Translations under genes and position numbers: made by a program
Origin: Dehalococcoides sp. JdFR-54
GTDB lineage: Bacteria; Chloroflexota; Dehalococcoidia; JdFR-54
Direction of reading: 5' to 3'
DNA length: 64,000 nucleotides
Assembly: GCA_002011475.1 (NCBI GenBank)
Contig: MTNP01000049.1
Location: forward strand, 1-64,000
Notes under the pieces: model-generated
The model's database searches: none
Told to the model about the DNA's origin: nothing
What the model saw: the letters and a program-made list of their open reading frames with translations, nothing else
In this document: positions 35,258 to 43,869 of the stretch, piece after piece
How positions within the stretch are numbered: the first letter of the stretch is position 1
Layout of the letters: every line of letters begins with the position of its first letter

Positions 35258-36469
35258 TCAAGTCGTGTATGCGCTATTTATGACCACATACTCCTCCGAG
35301 AGGTCACAGCCCCAGGCGGTGGCCTCGCCCTGGCCCAGGTTCAGGTTAACCCTGATCGATACCTCGTCCCGGCCCAGAACCGCCCGGGCTGCCTCCCCAT
35401 CAAAGTTCCGGGGCGTCCCCGTCGCCATCACCTGCACCTCCCCCAGCCACACGTCCACCTTGGATTCCACCACCTCCACCCCGCTATAGCCCACGGCGTT
35501 GATGATCCGGCCCCAGTTGGGGTCGCAGCCGTGCACCGCTGCCTTCACCAGGGGCGAGCGGGCGATGGCCCGGGCCGCGGTTCGGGCCTGGGTCAAGGTG
35601 AAGGCCCCCTCTACCCTCACCTCCAGAAGCCGTGTGGCCCCCTCGCCATCCCGGGCGATGGACTTAGCCAGGTATAGGCACACCTCCGTGAGCGCCGACT
35701 GAAAGGCCTGGGCAGCCGGCGTGTTCGACACTATGATGTCGTTCCCCGCCAGGCCGTTGGCCAGGATGAGCACCATATCGTTGGGGCTGGTATCCCCATC
35801 CACCGTTATCATATTGAAGGAGACATCTACCGCCTGGCGCAGCGCCTGACGCAGGCACTCGGCGTCCACCAAGGCATCGGTGGTCAAGAAACAGAGCATG
35901 GTGGCCAGGTTGGGGTGGATCATCCCCGCCCCCTTGGCGATACCGCCCAGGGTGAGCTGGCTCTGCCCGCTCCACCAGCTCACCGCCATCTCCTTGGCAA
36001 AGGTGTCAGTAGTGGTGATGGCCCGGGCCAGTTCATGGCCCCCCTCCCTGGAGAGCTTGATTTTGCCGAGGCCGCTGCGCACCTTGTCCAGGGGCAGGGG
36101 CACGCCGGTGACGCCAGTGCTGGCCACCAGCACGCTTTCCGGGGCCAGATTCAGGTTATGGGCGGCCAGGGCCGCCATTGCCTCGGCATCGCCCATCCCT
36201 CGCTCCCCGACAAAGGCATTGGCATAGCCGGCGTTAACCACAAGGGCCTGGGGCCTTCCCTGGCTGAGGCGACGCTGGCTGAGCACAACCGGCGCCGCCT
36301 TGATGCGATTGGTGGTGAAAACGCCGCTGCCAGTGCAGGGCACCTCCGACCTGAGGATGCCCAGGTCAGGCTGCCCCGTCTCCCTCGTCTTTAGCCCGGC
36401 ATGAACAGCGCCGGCCTCGAAGCCTCGGGGGGAGGTTATAGTGCCGTTATCCACAATCCTGAGTTCCAT
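35258..36469 (-). CDS. argJ: Bifunctional ornithine acetyltransferase/N-acetylglutamate synthase, 403 aa
   Basis: ArgJ precursor that cleaves itself at the conserved KGAGMIHPNLATMLCFLTTDA site, where the Thr after Ala-rich ATM is the nucleophile. It recycles the acetyl group from acetylornithine to glutamate. The N-terminal GFEAGAVHAGLK and the C-terminal ending EYVVINSAYTT are family landmarks. ATG 36469 (MELRIVDNG) gives the normal length. It is the first arg gene here. argC, argF and a carbamoyl-phosphate synthase are not in the window. Confidence 0.94.
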   Translation of the reverse strand: MELRIVDNGTITSPRGFEAGAVHAGLKTRETGQPDLGILRSEVPCTGSGVFTTNRIKAAPVVLSQRRLSQGRPQALVVNAGYANAFVGERGMGDAEAMAALAAHNLNLAPESVLVASTGVTGVPLPLDKVRSGLGKIKLSREGGHELARAITTTDTFAKEMAVSWWSGQSQLTLGGIAKGAGMIHPNLATMLCFLTTDALVDAECLRQALRQAVDVSFNMITVDGDTSPNDMVLILANGLAGNDIIVSNTPAAQAFQSALTEVCLYLAKSIARDGEGATRLLEVRVEGAFTLTQARTAARAIARSPLVKAAVHGCDPNWGRIINAVGYSGVEVVESKVDVWLGEVQVMATGTPRNFDGEAARAVLGRDEVSIRVNLNLGQGEATAWGCDLSEEYVVINSAYTT

Positions 36470-36510
36470 GATGAGACGCAGGTTAATATAGCACAACAAA
36501 AGTATTGAGT

Positions 36511-36678
36511 CTACCTGCGCAGAATCTTGCCTACCCAGCTGCCGGCGATGGCTGCCGCCACACCCGTGAGCACCATTGCCGGTCTATAGAGGTCTTCACC
36601 GAGGACATCGGCCAGAAACCACCCCACAGCCCCACCAATAGCTGCCACCACCAAAGTTCTCATTATAAAACCGAACAT
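36511..36678 (-). CDS. Small two-helix membrane protein, about 55 aa
   Basis: Two glycine-rich hydrophobic segments (TLVVAAIGGAVGWFLADVLG and VLTGVAAAIAGSWVGKILRR) that would pack as a hairpin. A start at ATG 36678 (MFGFIMRTL) is preferred. An open frame from GTG 36756 adds 26 residues that do not look like a membrane protein. Function unknown. It is the last gene before the composition change at the island edge. Confidence 0.5.
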   Translation of the reverse strand: MFGFIMRTLVVAAIGGAVGWFLADVLGEDLYRPAMVLTGVAAAIAGSWVGKILRR

Positions 36679-36830
36679 CTCAGGCCCCTCTGCCTTGAGC
36701 ACAAGTATAGGCCGCCGACTCTCGAGGTCAAGACCTGAGGAAGGTCCCAGCTTCACAGGGAGCTTTATATCCAGCCATCACGGTGGAAAGCTGGGACTTA
36801 CTATCTCCGTACCCTGGGGTGGATTATAGT

Positions 36831-36885
36831 CAGATTTAGGGAAAGGCAAAACCGCTCCCCGACGTGGGGAAAATCCGAACTTGTG
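36831..36885. repeat. Dispersed intergenic repeat, copy 1 (modules A and C)
   Basis: Module A (CAGATTTAGGGAAAGGCAAA, then ACCGCTC) matches copy 2 at 37420-37446. Module C (CTCCCCGACGTGGGGAAAAT then CCGAACTT) matches 43130-43157. Module C contains the short inverted repeat CCCC/GGGG. This copy marks the left edge of the cassette-like region. Confidence 0.65.
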
Positions 36886-36960
36886 TTGACTTTTAGTTTG
36901 TCGCTGGCCTCTGCAGACCAATCTCGATACTCTTCCCATTTTTTAAAAAATAGGACTTAC

Positions 36961-37329
36961 CTAGGGGCGTTTCCGACGCCCCCTCAGGCGCTTCTTCTTT
37001 GGTAGCAACTCCGGAAACCTTTCCGGGTGCCTAAGGAGAGTATCAAAGAGGATTTCATCCTGATATTCGCGAGAGCCGAGGCTACCTTTGGACCGATTGC
37101 ATGGGACACATGATGGGACCAAATTGCGTAAGTACTCAGTGCCACCCCTTGATCGTGGCTTGCTGTGGTCAACCTCCCAAGCACCTCTTGCGCCTACAAC
37201 CCCATAATTACTCCAGGCAAGCCTCTTGCGGCAGTAATAGCAATGCCCTCCCGTCTTGTCGAAAATGAACCTTAGTTCACCGCCACTGTACGGCATTTGG
37301 TGTCTCCAGGCCGAAGGTCGATTTAACAA
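36961..37329 (-). CDS. HNH endonuclease family protein, 122 aa
   Basis: Compact HNH nuclease. A zinc-holding CYYCRK is followed by the HNH core VDHSKPRSRGGTEYLRNLVPSC, where D-H supplies the catalytic His and the Asn lies in LRN, and then CxxC (CVPC). The C-terminal 25 residues are very basic and may bind DNA. Such stand-alone HNH proteins occur in mobile and defence regions. It sits alone between two copies of the dispersed repeat. The first residues look non-conserved, so the start is uncertain. Confidence 0.8.
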   Translation of the reverse strand: MLNRPSAWRHQMPYSGGELRFIFDKTGGHCYYCRKRLAWSNYGVVGARGAWEVDHSKPRSRGGTEYLRNLVPSCVPCNRSKGSLGSREYQDEILFDTLLRHPERFPELLPKKKRLRGRRKRP

Positions 37330-37391
37330 TCAAGCCCTACCCTTATATGCTCATTAGGCAGCGTTTATTTATGCCCAAATGTTTCAACAAA

Positions 37392-37489
37392 TCTGAGTTC
37401 GGGCAATCTTGTATCTGCTCAGATTTAGAGAAGGCAAAACCGCTCACCATTTAGGATAAAAGGTAAAACTTTTGAGAAGAGCTTTGCCT
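37392..37489. repeat. Dispersed intergenic repeat, copy 2 (modules A and B, most complete)
   Basis: Module A at 37392-37441 (TGAGTTCGGGCAATCTTGTA to GGCAAAACC) and module B at 37442-37489 (GCTCACCATTTAGGATAAAA then GGTAAAACTTTTGAGAAGA). Within B, AGGTAAAAC can pair with GCTTTGCCT to form a hairpin. This is the reference copy for the family. Confidence 0.75.
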
Positions 37490-37496
37490 TGACCTA

Positions 37497-38993
37497 CTAG
37501 TTACTTTTCGGCCTCATGGTTTTAGTAATAAGTTCACTAAGGTCATATATTCGGAAGTGCGGTTGATATCTGAGAATAGGTGGTGGTTCCTGATATAGGC
37601 CCTTAGACCAGATCAACTCTAGCAACTGATCCGCCTTGCCCGCCAGCCCTTTACCTTGAACTTCTCGCTCCAAAAGTCTGGTGAGCCACTTTAACTTCCA
37701 GTCTTCAGGCGTCCATAAGGAGCCAATAGCAGGGATAACCCGCACAAATGCGCGAATTGCTTGCTTCACAGAGGAAAACCTTTCCGAATGAAGCGCAACT
37801 ATCCGTTCCCTGAGCTGTAGGAAGCTGTCAGCTGTAGTCATAGCGCGTTCCTTATCCCTTATTGCCAAAGCTGCTTCATGGTTGTGACTAGTAAGGCTAA
37901 CCTGATCATACCTAAGAAGGATATCGGGCTCCCTCAGAGCAATCTCCAAAGTTCTTTTAGTCTCTTCCGAAGTCCACGAAACTATATAAGGGAACTGGGG
38001 TGGCAACTCGGGGGGAGCTGGCACAAAGCGCGCATATGCAAGATACGCGAGTATTAGGGCTAAGGTGACTGCAGAAGGGAGGTGGCGAAGAGCCTTTTCA
38101 ACTGGCCAGCTAGTAACTGTCTCGATATAAGGTATCCCAACAGCCCACAGTTGCCGGCTATCAAAAGGGTCGTGCACTGCCGTTGTTGTCTTATGCGAGT
38201 AAAGTATAGGACTAATATGCAGAGTCTGAATAATGGATGCGACATCACAAGCAAACATTACGTTTTTTTCATCAAGCACAATTCGCTTGATGTCATTTGC
38301 GTGCTCTTCCAGAGCCAGGATCTCTAACCAAGCCATCCTTTCACCAAGGTACTCTGACGGCTTTCTCTCCGGTAAATCTCCCCTTTTGTAAGTGCCCACT
38401 TTATCTATTCCTTGATTTGCCCAAAAATTTATTTGTCGCTTCTTGAAGGTGGTCCAATCTATGCCGAACTTCTGATACGTGAGGCAGTCCTCCATTCTGT
38501 TTGCAAACACTAAGAGGTCATCTTTACCAGCGTTGTGGAGGCGTTGAAACAGAGGCTTATACAGCTCTAGTAGCTCAGCTTTTTTCAGGTATTCTTCAGG
38601 CTCAAGGATCATGGGTACCAGAGGCGGCATCTTTTCAGGGTGAGGAGCCTCGACACAGTAGTCTGCTACAACGTCCATAGGAGCTCCATAATAGCTCGAC
38701 ACCTGCTCCGGCTTTGTAAAGTCAATGGGAAGGACTATAAAAGTCGACAACCCCCGATTTGGATACTGCTGGATGACCCTAAGGTCCTGCATCCGGTGTT
38801 GCTGACCCAGATGCGGAGTAGCCAGCAACTTGGCATGCTCCGGGTAGACTTGGACAAACGGATTCTTATCCTGGCTACCCAACTCCTCCAGCTTTATCTC
38901 CAGCTTTCCCTGACGAAACTTCTCCTTCCACGCGTCTTCAGCCTCAATGCGCGTCTTGATAAACTTAACTGGGTCGAAAACTGCTCTAGCCAT
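37497..38993 (-). CDS. Uncharacterised protein, 498 aa
   Basis: A soluble protein with mixed composition and no signal peptide. I do not recognise its family. Visible features are a central hydrophobic stretch (AVTLALILAYLAYARFVPAPPELPP) that may be a buried helix, and KYGID/KVGTYKRGD segments without a known catalytic pattern. It starts 22 bases after the PIG-L deacetylase gene ends, on the same strand, so the two form one unit bounded by dispersed repeats. A partner or effector role for the deacetylase is possible but unproven. Confidence 0.65.
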   Translation of the reverse strand: MARAVFDPVKFIKTRIEAEDAWKEKFRQGKLEIKLEELGSQDKNPFVQVYPEHAKLLATPHLGQQHRMQDLRVIQQYPNRGLSTFIVLPIDFTKPEQVSSYYGAPMDVVADYCVEAPHPEKMPPLVPMILEPEEYLKKAELLELYKPLFQRLHNAGKDDLLVFANRMEDCLTYQKFGIDWTTFKKRQINFWANQGIDKVGTYKRGDLPERKPSEYLGERMAWLEILALEEHANDIKRIVLDEKNVMFACDVASIIQTLHISPILYSHKTTTAVHDPFDSRQLWAVGIPYIETVTSWPVEKALRHLPSAVTLALILAYLAYARFVPAPPELPPQFPYIVSWTSEETKRTLEIALREPDILLRYDQVSLTSHNHEAALAIRDKERAMTTADSFLQLRERIVALHSERFSSVKQAIRAFVRVIPAIGSLWTPEDWKLKWLTRLLEREVQGKGLAGKADQLLELIWSKGLYQEPPPILRYQPHFRIYDLSELITKTMRPKSN

Positions 38994-39015
38994 TTGTCCC
39001 CCCCTTTCTGCATCC

Positions 39016-39633
39016 TTAAACGGGCCGAGGTGAAAATGGTCCGTTAATCAACCTATCCACTACGAAAGCTTCGGCATAAGCCGTGGTGACAGTAGCTCCC
39101 CTGGCTATCGCCAATGCCTTAACGGTCCGTTTTTCAAGGTATTGCCGTATCTCTACCACCTTAGCATGTTCTCGTAACGCTTCAATTTTAGCTTCTAGGT
39201 CTGTGTCACCCACCGGCACATAAAGCTGTGGCTCAAATCCACGGGTATATGGTCCCTCAAAGAAAAGAAGCATTGGCAATCGCCTTGAGGCTGACAAGGT
39301 AGCAAGGTGAGCTATCTGATGGTCTCGATGGTGCTCGTGAGATGAGTGGCAGATCACCAAATCAGGCTTTAGCTCTGCAATCTTCTGTCGAATGGCCTGC
39401 TCTGCTTCTGTATCAGTGAAAGCAGCATCCTCTAAGCGCCCGAAATGGGGCGTATAGCCCAAAATTTCAGCAGCCTGGACAGTAGCTTGTTCTCTCTCCT
39501 CGCAGCGCCCCCGCCAGCCACCCGAAGTGAGAACCAGACCATGAATTTGGTGCACCTCGCGGAACTTGTGGATTGTCGCTCCGAGACCAAGCTCTATATC
39601 ATCGGGGTGAGCGCCAACAACAAGAATAACCAT
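39016..39633 (-). CDS. PIG-L (LmbE-like) family deacetylase, 205 aa
   Basis: Zinc-dependent N-deacetylase fold. The N-terminal AHPDDIELG (residues 8-16) supplies His, Asp and Asp, and SSHEHHRDHQIAH (about 97-109) supplies the third ligand. Family members remove N-acetyl groups from GlcNAc-type sugars or glycan-linked thiols. The substrate here is unknown. No glycosyltransferase or mycothiol/bacillithiol gene is nearby; the partner is the 498-aa unknown. It lies in the AT-richer region. Confidence 0.85.
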   Translation of the reverse strand: MVILVVGAHPDDIELGLGATIHKFREVHQIHGLVLTSGGWRGRCEEREQATVQAAEILGYTPHFGRLEDAAFTDTEAEQAIRQKIAELKPDLVICHSSHEHHRDHQIAHLATLSASRRLPMLLFFEGPYTRGFEPQLYVPVGDTDLEAKIEALREHAKVVEIRQYLEKRTVKALAIARGATVTTAYAEAFVVDRLINGPFSPRPV

Positions 39634-39731
39634 GCCTCATTCTCCAGAGGGTTCGTTACTAATGCATATTATACACCGCCTTTGAAGACGTATCCTTTAC
39701 CTTTTTGAAAAAAAATTACTCCTAGCCCGAA

Positions 39732-39794
39732 TTTTACCTTTTATCCAGAAATCGGGCTAAACCATGAAGCTGGCTCACCATTTAGGATAAAAGG
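39732..39794. repeat. Dispersed repeat, copy 3: inverted core plus left half of module B
   Basis: TTTTACCTTTTATCC at 39732-39746 is an exact 15-base inverted copy of the module B core. The direct left half of B (GCTCACCATTTAGGATAAAA, then GG) runs 39773-39794 and is cut by the IS3 element. An 8-bp inverted repeat TAGCCCGA/TCGGGCTA brackets the inverted core at 39723-39759. Confidence 0.75.
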
Positions 39795-39875
39795 TGAGGT
39801 GGTCCCCAAAATTCGGACAGGTTGTTAAGAGCGGGTCCCGCCCCTAAGATGATAAAGATCAAGGAGGAGCAGGAC

Positions 39876-40160
39876 ATGAAAGAGAACCGCAGGAAGCACA
39901 GCCCGTCGTTCAAGGCCAGAGTGGCCTTGGAAGCATTGAAAGGCGAGCAGACAACGGCTGAACTGGCCAGCAGGTATCAAGTGCACCCCAGCCAGATACG
40001 TATCTGGAAGAGAGCTCTCCTAGAAGGTGCCGCTGGCATCTTTGGGGGTGAGCAGGACCAGAAGAGGAGGGACAATGAGGCCCTCGTTGCCCAGCTCTAC
40101 CAGCAGATAGGCCAGCTCAAGGTAGAGCGGGATTTCTTAGAGAGCAGGTTGGTTCGTTGA
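39876..40160 (+). CDS. IS3-family transposase OrfA, 94 aa
   Basis: Helix-turn-helix protein of IS3 elements: RKHSPSFKARVALEALKGE, then the HTH ELASRYQVHPSQIRIWKR and a leucine-zipper-like C terminus (QLYQQIGQLKVERDFLESRL). The start at ATG 39876 has an AAGGAGG ribosome site about 9 bases upstream. Its TGA stop overlaps a TTG (TTGA at 40157) that opens the orfB frame one base back. It should bind the IS ends. Confidence 0.92.
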   Translation: MKENRRKHSPSFKARVALEALKGEQTTAELASRYQVHPSQIRIWKRALLEGAAGIFGGEQDQKRRDNEALVAQLYQQIGQLKVERDFLESRLVR

Positions 40161-41094
40161 GTGTGGAGCGGCGGCGTGCCAAGGTAGATCGCCAGCACCC
40201 GTCGCTCTCAGTGGTATGTCAGTGCAAGCTGCTGGATATTAGCCGCTCCGGGCTGTACTACCAGCCTGTGGGGTCTCTGAGGAGGATCTGAAGCTTATGA
40301 AGCTCATTGACCGGGGGTATCTGATCACGCCCTTCTACGGGGCACGCCGGATGGTCGTGTGGCTGAGGAAGCAGGGGTATACCGTCAACCGGAAACGTGT
40401 TCGACGCCTCATGCGGCTGATGGGGATCAAGGCCATCTACCGGTCCCCCAGGACCAGCAAGCCGGCCCCCGGTCATAAGGTCTATGCCTACTTGCTGGGT
40501 GGTGTAGAGGTTACGCGGTCGAACCAGGTCTGGTCAGCAGACATCAGCTACATCCCCATGGCAAAAGGGTTTCTCTTCCTGGTGGCCATCATCGACTGGT
40601 ACAGCCGGTATGTGCTCTCTTGGAGGTTATCCAATACCCTGGATGTGGCCTTCTGTGTCGAAGCCCTGGATGAGGCACTGAGAAGGGGTACACCGGAGAT
40701 ATTCAATACCGACCAGGGGAGCCAGTTCACCGGTGAGGCCTTCACCGGTCTCCTGGAGCGATGGGGAGTGAAGATCAGCATGGATGGGAAGGGGAGCTAC
40801 AGCGATAACCTGTTCATCGAGAGGCTGTGGAGGACGGTGAAATATGAAGAGGTGTACCTGAAAGCCTATCAGAGTGGAAGGGAGGCCAGAGTCGGGATCG
40901 GTAACTACTTTCGCTTCTACAACACCGAGCCCCACCAGGCTCTGGGATACCGGACACCGGCCGAGGTATTCAGCTCAAGCCCACTGGAAGATGCCAATGG
41001 AGATATGGTAGAATCACCCAGACCCGTTACATCAAGTGGTACCCTGAGGATGGCAGGATCCGACCTTAGCATAGCCTCTATCCTGTCCAAGTGA
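40157..41094 (+). pseudogene. IS3-family transposase OrfB (DDE integrase), broken by a frameshift
   Basis: From TTG 40157 the frame reads LSVERRRAKVDRQHPSLSVV, the usual IS3 OrfB start, but stops at TGA 40289. Similarity resumes one frame over at about 40279 (EEDLKLMKLIDRGY) and runs to 41094. A one-base loss near 40268-40279 would explain this. The catalytic core is intact: Asp in WSADISYIP, Asp in FNTDQGSQF and Glu in NLFIERLWRTVK. Only the N-terminal part is cut off, so a shorter protein from ATG 40297 could still be made, but it is probably inactive. A second programmed shift cannot be excluded. Confidence 0.82.
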
Positions 41095-41108
41095 TGGGGT
41101 CCACCTCA

Positions 41109-41137
41109 AGGTAAAACTTTCGAGAAGACCTTCGTGT
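41109..41137. repeat. Dispersed repeat, right half of copy 3 (module B)
   Basis: AGGTAAAACTTTCGAGAAGA then CCTTCG continues module B from the point where the IS3 element interrupts it. AAGGT and ACCTT can pair here, keeping the hairpin although the bases differ from copy 2. Confidence 0.75.
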
Positions 41138-41150
41138 TAGTATGATGTCA

Positions 41151-42269
41151 TTAAGGCTGTAGGTCTTCGGGCTTCCAAGGGAAGGAGACATATTCAACCG
41201 AACCGTATCGCACTACCCCTCCCTTTTTATTCTTCTGCTTGTACCTGCCGACTATTAGGTCAAAGGGAATGTTTATCAGCGCATCTGCGGCTGCCTTTAT
41301 TGAAGCCACGCAATCCCATGCCCACTGTTCTCCGTTATCATTCAGTGTCGACCATACTTCGGCCCACTCCGGTTCCCACTCATCTACTCCAGAGAAAAAC
41401 ACGATAGCCCGAGTGGCGCGGATTTGCTTCGTGTTCATGAAGTCCTTGATCTGTTTAAGCTTCCCCATCAATTCGCCCTGGAGCTTAGACAAACAAAGCA
41501 TTACCGTTTCTCTCGGGCTAAGCATACCTGCCAAAGTTGAAGACACCCTACCTACGCGTATAGTTTTACTGCGCTTCACCTCAAAAAGACCGCCCAGAAT
41601 CTCTATTGCCGCGTTTTCATTACATCCCAGATATTGTTCTAACAAGAAAAGCAACGTTTCCGTAAGTTCACACCGGGTTCTCTCCAACCATATATCACGA
41701 TCCTGCAACACTGCATCCCGCTCTTGGTCATACTTGTTTCCCGTCTCAACCTGTAAGCCGAAGCGAGTCAACCCATCTGTTTTCAGAGCTAGACCCTCAA
41801 GCTGTTCAGCGACGAAATAGAGTAAGTAATCCCTCGTCCGAAAATGTTTCGCCTCTGCTAGGACAACCTTACCTTGCCTTTTCATAAGAAAGTCAGGTGT
41901 TCGATGGCTCTGCTCCACTTTCAATTTTTCGATTTCCTGGTAACCACGAATGCGGGCCCAGCGAGCTAGTCTAACCTCAGCCAGGGCATCAAATAATCGT
42001 TCATCGTAGTCGAGCTCGGTCCCCTGGAGAACGTTGAAGATGTCCTCCGAGTTGGGAATAGCGTTTAGTCGGGCCTCGCTGAATGTATTCTCTAAGTCTC
42101 CAAGCCAAATGGAGTCCCTGAGAACGTACCTAATAATCCTATTCTCATACCAACTGTCTCCTTGAAGGCGCTTTGTTAATGACGGCGCCAAGTACCTGTT
42201 GAGCAATGGGAACCGCCCAATCTTGTTGGAGAATTGTTTACGAGCTGATCCACTATCAAAGGTGCTCAT
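41151..42269 (-). CDS. PD-(D/E)XK nuclease-like protein, about 372 aa
   Basis: Soluble protein with TPDFLMKRQGKVVLAEAKHF near the middle, which fits the PD-(D/E)XK nuclease core (Asp, then Glu-Ala-Lys). A preceding conserved-looking helix RLARWARIRGYQEIE fits the fold. The C-terminal half (RATRAIVFFSGVDEWEPEW) has no known motif. I take ATG 42269 (MSTFDSGS) as start. A GTG at 42359 would extend it and overlap the upstream gene by 50 bases. It pairs with the 249-aa unknown. DNA cleavage, perhaps in defence, is inferred. Confidence 0.6.
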   Translation of the reverse strand: MSTFDSGSARKQFSNKIGRFPLLNRYLAPSLTKRLQGDSWYENRIIRYVLRDSIWLGDLENTFSEARLNAIPNSEDIFNVLQGTELDYDERLFDALAEVRLARWARIRGYQEIEKLKVEQSHRTPDFLMKRQGKVVLAEAKHFRTRDYLLYFVAEQLEGLALKTDGLTRFGLQVETGNKYDQERDAVLQDRDIWLERTRCELTETLLFLLEQYLGCNENAAIEILGGLFEVKRSKTIRVGRVSSTLAGMLSPRETVMLCLSKLQGELMGKLKQIKDFMNTKQIRATRAIVFFSGVDEWEPEWAEVWSTLNDNGEQWAWDCVASIKAAADALINIPFDLIVGRYKQKNKKGGVVRYGSVEYVSFPWKPEDLQP

Positions 42270-42309
42270 GGCTCCGGAGTACTCAGTTTCTCTCTCTGGC
42301 AATATCTTT

Positions 42310-43059
42310 TCATCGACTTGCGAGTTCCAGGGTGGCTGCCATCCTAGCCGGAAAGTCACGCCATGATTCAGGCTGAATGGAATCCACTAATTGGTGCCAC
42401 CTATGATGCCATTCAACCGGTGCATCCAGTATAGCGTCCAGAAACGATTCAGAGAGAACCAGCGGAAGCTGGTCTATTAAGTCCATCACCTTCAGCTTGG
42501 ACACCTTCAGGGTGATCCCGCTACCTATACCGAGCTCAGTTTCTATAGCAGCCGTAGCGTGCCCCTCACTTTCAACGCTAAGGATGTTATTTACTGACAC
42601 GCTAACTAAGGCAGCACGTCCGTTTTTTGCAAGTGAGGATTCTGTCACGCCCCACCTACCTCTGTAGGCAAGTCGAGCCTGCCCCAGTAGCTCCATATAC
42701 ACAGAGTAGAAACACCCGAGTCTCAGCCCGATGGTCTTCCGAGGATCGCTTTTATCTATGTGCCAGTGTTTTTCCTTTGCAGTGTGCCCATCGTACCAAT
42801 CCCTGTAAGGCCCGATGCGCAATAGCTTGTTCAGCCAGCTCTTCCGGCAGACGATGCATTCTACGACGTCGATTTGCCTCATGAACCCCTTGGAAGGCAC
42901 TAGCATCTGTGGATCTTTTCTGGTTTGTCTACCGGAGCCGAGGGCCATCGTTACATACTTGATTCCGTTGAGTGATAGCCCATGTTTTCTTAGCAGAGCA
43001 AGTTCGCTCTCGTCGAGATACAGTTGGTGGAGGACATTACTGCTTCGTGAGCACCACAT
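42310..43059 (-). CDS. Uncharacterised protein, 249 aa
   Basis: Unknown family. A CIVC pair in the first third and several His residues (DGHTAKEKHWHIDKSD) could bind metal. The C terminus is rich in aromatic residues (VEWHHRWHQLVDSIQPESW). No signal peptide or membrane helix. It precedes the PD-(D/E)XK-like gene on the same strand by about 40 bases. The pair lies between dispersed repeats at 41109 and 43128. The role is unknown. Confidence 0.55.
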   Translation of the reverse strand: MWCSRSSNVLHQLYLDESELALLRKHGLSLNGIKYVTMALGSGRQTRKDPQMLVPSKGFMRQIDVVECIVCRKSWLNKLLRIGPYRDWYDGHTAKEKHWHIDKSDPRKTIGLRLGCFYSVYMELLGQARLAYRGRWGVTESSLAKNGRAALVSVSVNNILSVESEGHATAAIETELGIGSGITLKVSKLKVMDLIDQLPLVLSESFLDAILDAPVEWHHRWHQLVDSIQPESWRDFPARMAATLELASR

Positions 43060-43127
43060 AGCTAAATCTTATCATAGCTACGCATCTGGGTCGAGCGCTG
43101 CTTGCAGGAATTTCACAAAAGTTTACT

Positions 43128-43160
43128 GGCTCCCCGCGTAGGGGGAAAATCCGAACTTTT
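43128..43160. repeat. Dispersed intergenic repeat, copy 4 (module C)
   Basis: GGCTCCCCGCGTAGGGGGAA followed by AATCCGAACTTTT matches module C of copy 1, including the CCCC/GGGG arms and the AAAATCCGAACTT end. Apart from this the spacer 43060-43239 shows nothing further. Confidence 0.6.
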
Positions 43161-43239
43161 TTCACGGTTTGGTTTATTGTAGCTATAGCGAGTAAAAAGC
43201 GGAAGGGTGAGCAGTCTTTATTTTCTCTGAAGTTGCGCT

Positions 43240-43869
43240 TCATCTTTCAAGCCACGGCTCCGTCACTCGCCATGTAATCTTACGGCAGATCGCCGGTTCA
43301 GGGTAGGCACCGAGGTCGTACAGCTCATAATCCCCAAACTGTGTTGGCTTTTCCTGATAACACGCTTGAACAGCCTCTTTGATTATTTCGGCGTCGGTCT
43401 CATTTACTAAGTCAACCAGTGTAACTTGGCTTCGAAACCGCTCGATGGAAGGGATCGTGCTGTTAAAAACATAGGCAGTGGGCGCCCTTGTGCCAATTAT
43501 AGCTTTATTTTTGTCCACACCGTTATTTATGAGTGCCTTCAGTGCATCCCCGGGCAAGTGACCTTCTGACTCTGCGGCGCATAGCACCAAATACCGGATA
43601 TTCGGATTTGCCACGATATTCGCTACTATCTTTTCTATGCCTATGTTTTCGGTCTGCAACATGCCAGCGAGGGCAGCCCCATTTTCAATTGTTATTCTAA
43701 CGATGCGCTCAAGCTCCGGCGGTATCGCATAATCAAATGTATTGAGAATGGCAACCACGGCAACGGGAGAGTAATCATTCCCACGCAGGTATCTTCCATC
43801 CTCAGGCGGATATCCTGGTGGCGGCTTCACCTTCAATACCTTTTCAGGGCTTTTCCATTCAGTCATCAC
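43240..43869 (-). CDS. MtrA-like corrinoid protein (tetrahydromethanopterin S-methyltransferase subunit A family), 209 aa
   Basis: Clear similarity to the MtrA corrinoid-binding domain: TENIGIEKIVANI (about residues 73-85), NPNIRYLVL (88-96), ESEGHLPGDALKALINNGVD (100-119), and the IERFRSQVTLVDLV segment that in MtrA follows the cofactor site. In methanogens MtrA carries a corrinoid that passes a methyl group from a pterin to coenzyme M. This copy lacks the C-terminal membrane anchor and no other mtr gene is present. Its start overlaps the stop of the ACS-domain gene (ATGA). Together they suggest a small methyl-transfer unit; the substrate is unknown. Confidence 0.85.
   Translation of the reverse strand: MMTEWKSPEKVLKVKPPPGYPPEDGRYLRGNDYSPVAVVAILNTFDYAIPPELERIVRITIENGAALAGMLQTENIGIEKIVANIVANPNIRYLVLCAAESEGHLPGDALKALINNGVDKNKAIIGTRAPTAYVFNSTIPSIERFRSQVTLVDLVNETDAEIIKEAVQACYQEKPTQFGDYELYDLGAYPEPAICRKITWRVTEPWLER

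Larger units (their letters stand above)
39795..41108 (+). mobile_element. IS3-family insertion sequence inside a repeat copy
   Basis: Left end TGAGGTGGTCCCC (39795-39807) and right end GGGGTCCACCTCA (41096-41108) are inverted repeats with one mismatch, and the tips are TG...CA. The triplet AGG flanks both sides (39792-39794 and 41109-41111). Joining the flanks over one AGG recreates the uninterrupted repeat sequence GGATAAAAGGTAAAAC. A reading with a 5-bp duplication AAGGT and ends one base shorter fits equally well. It carries orfA and a frameshifted orfB. Confidence 0.92.
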
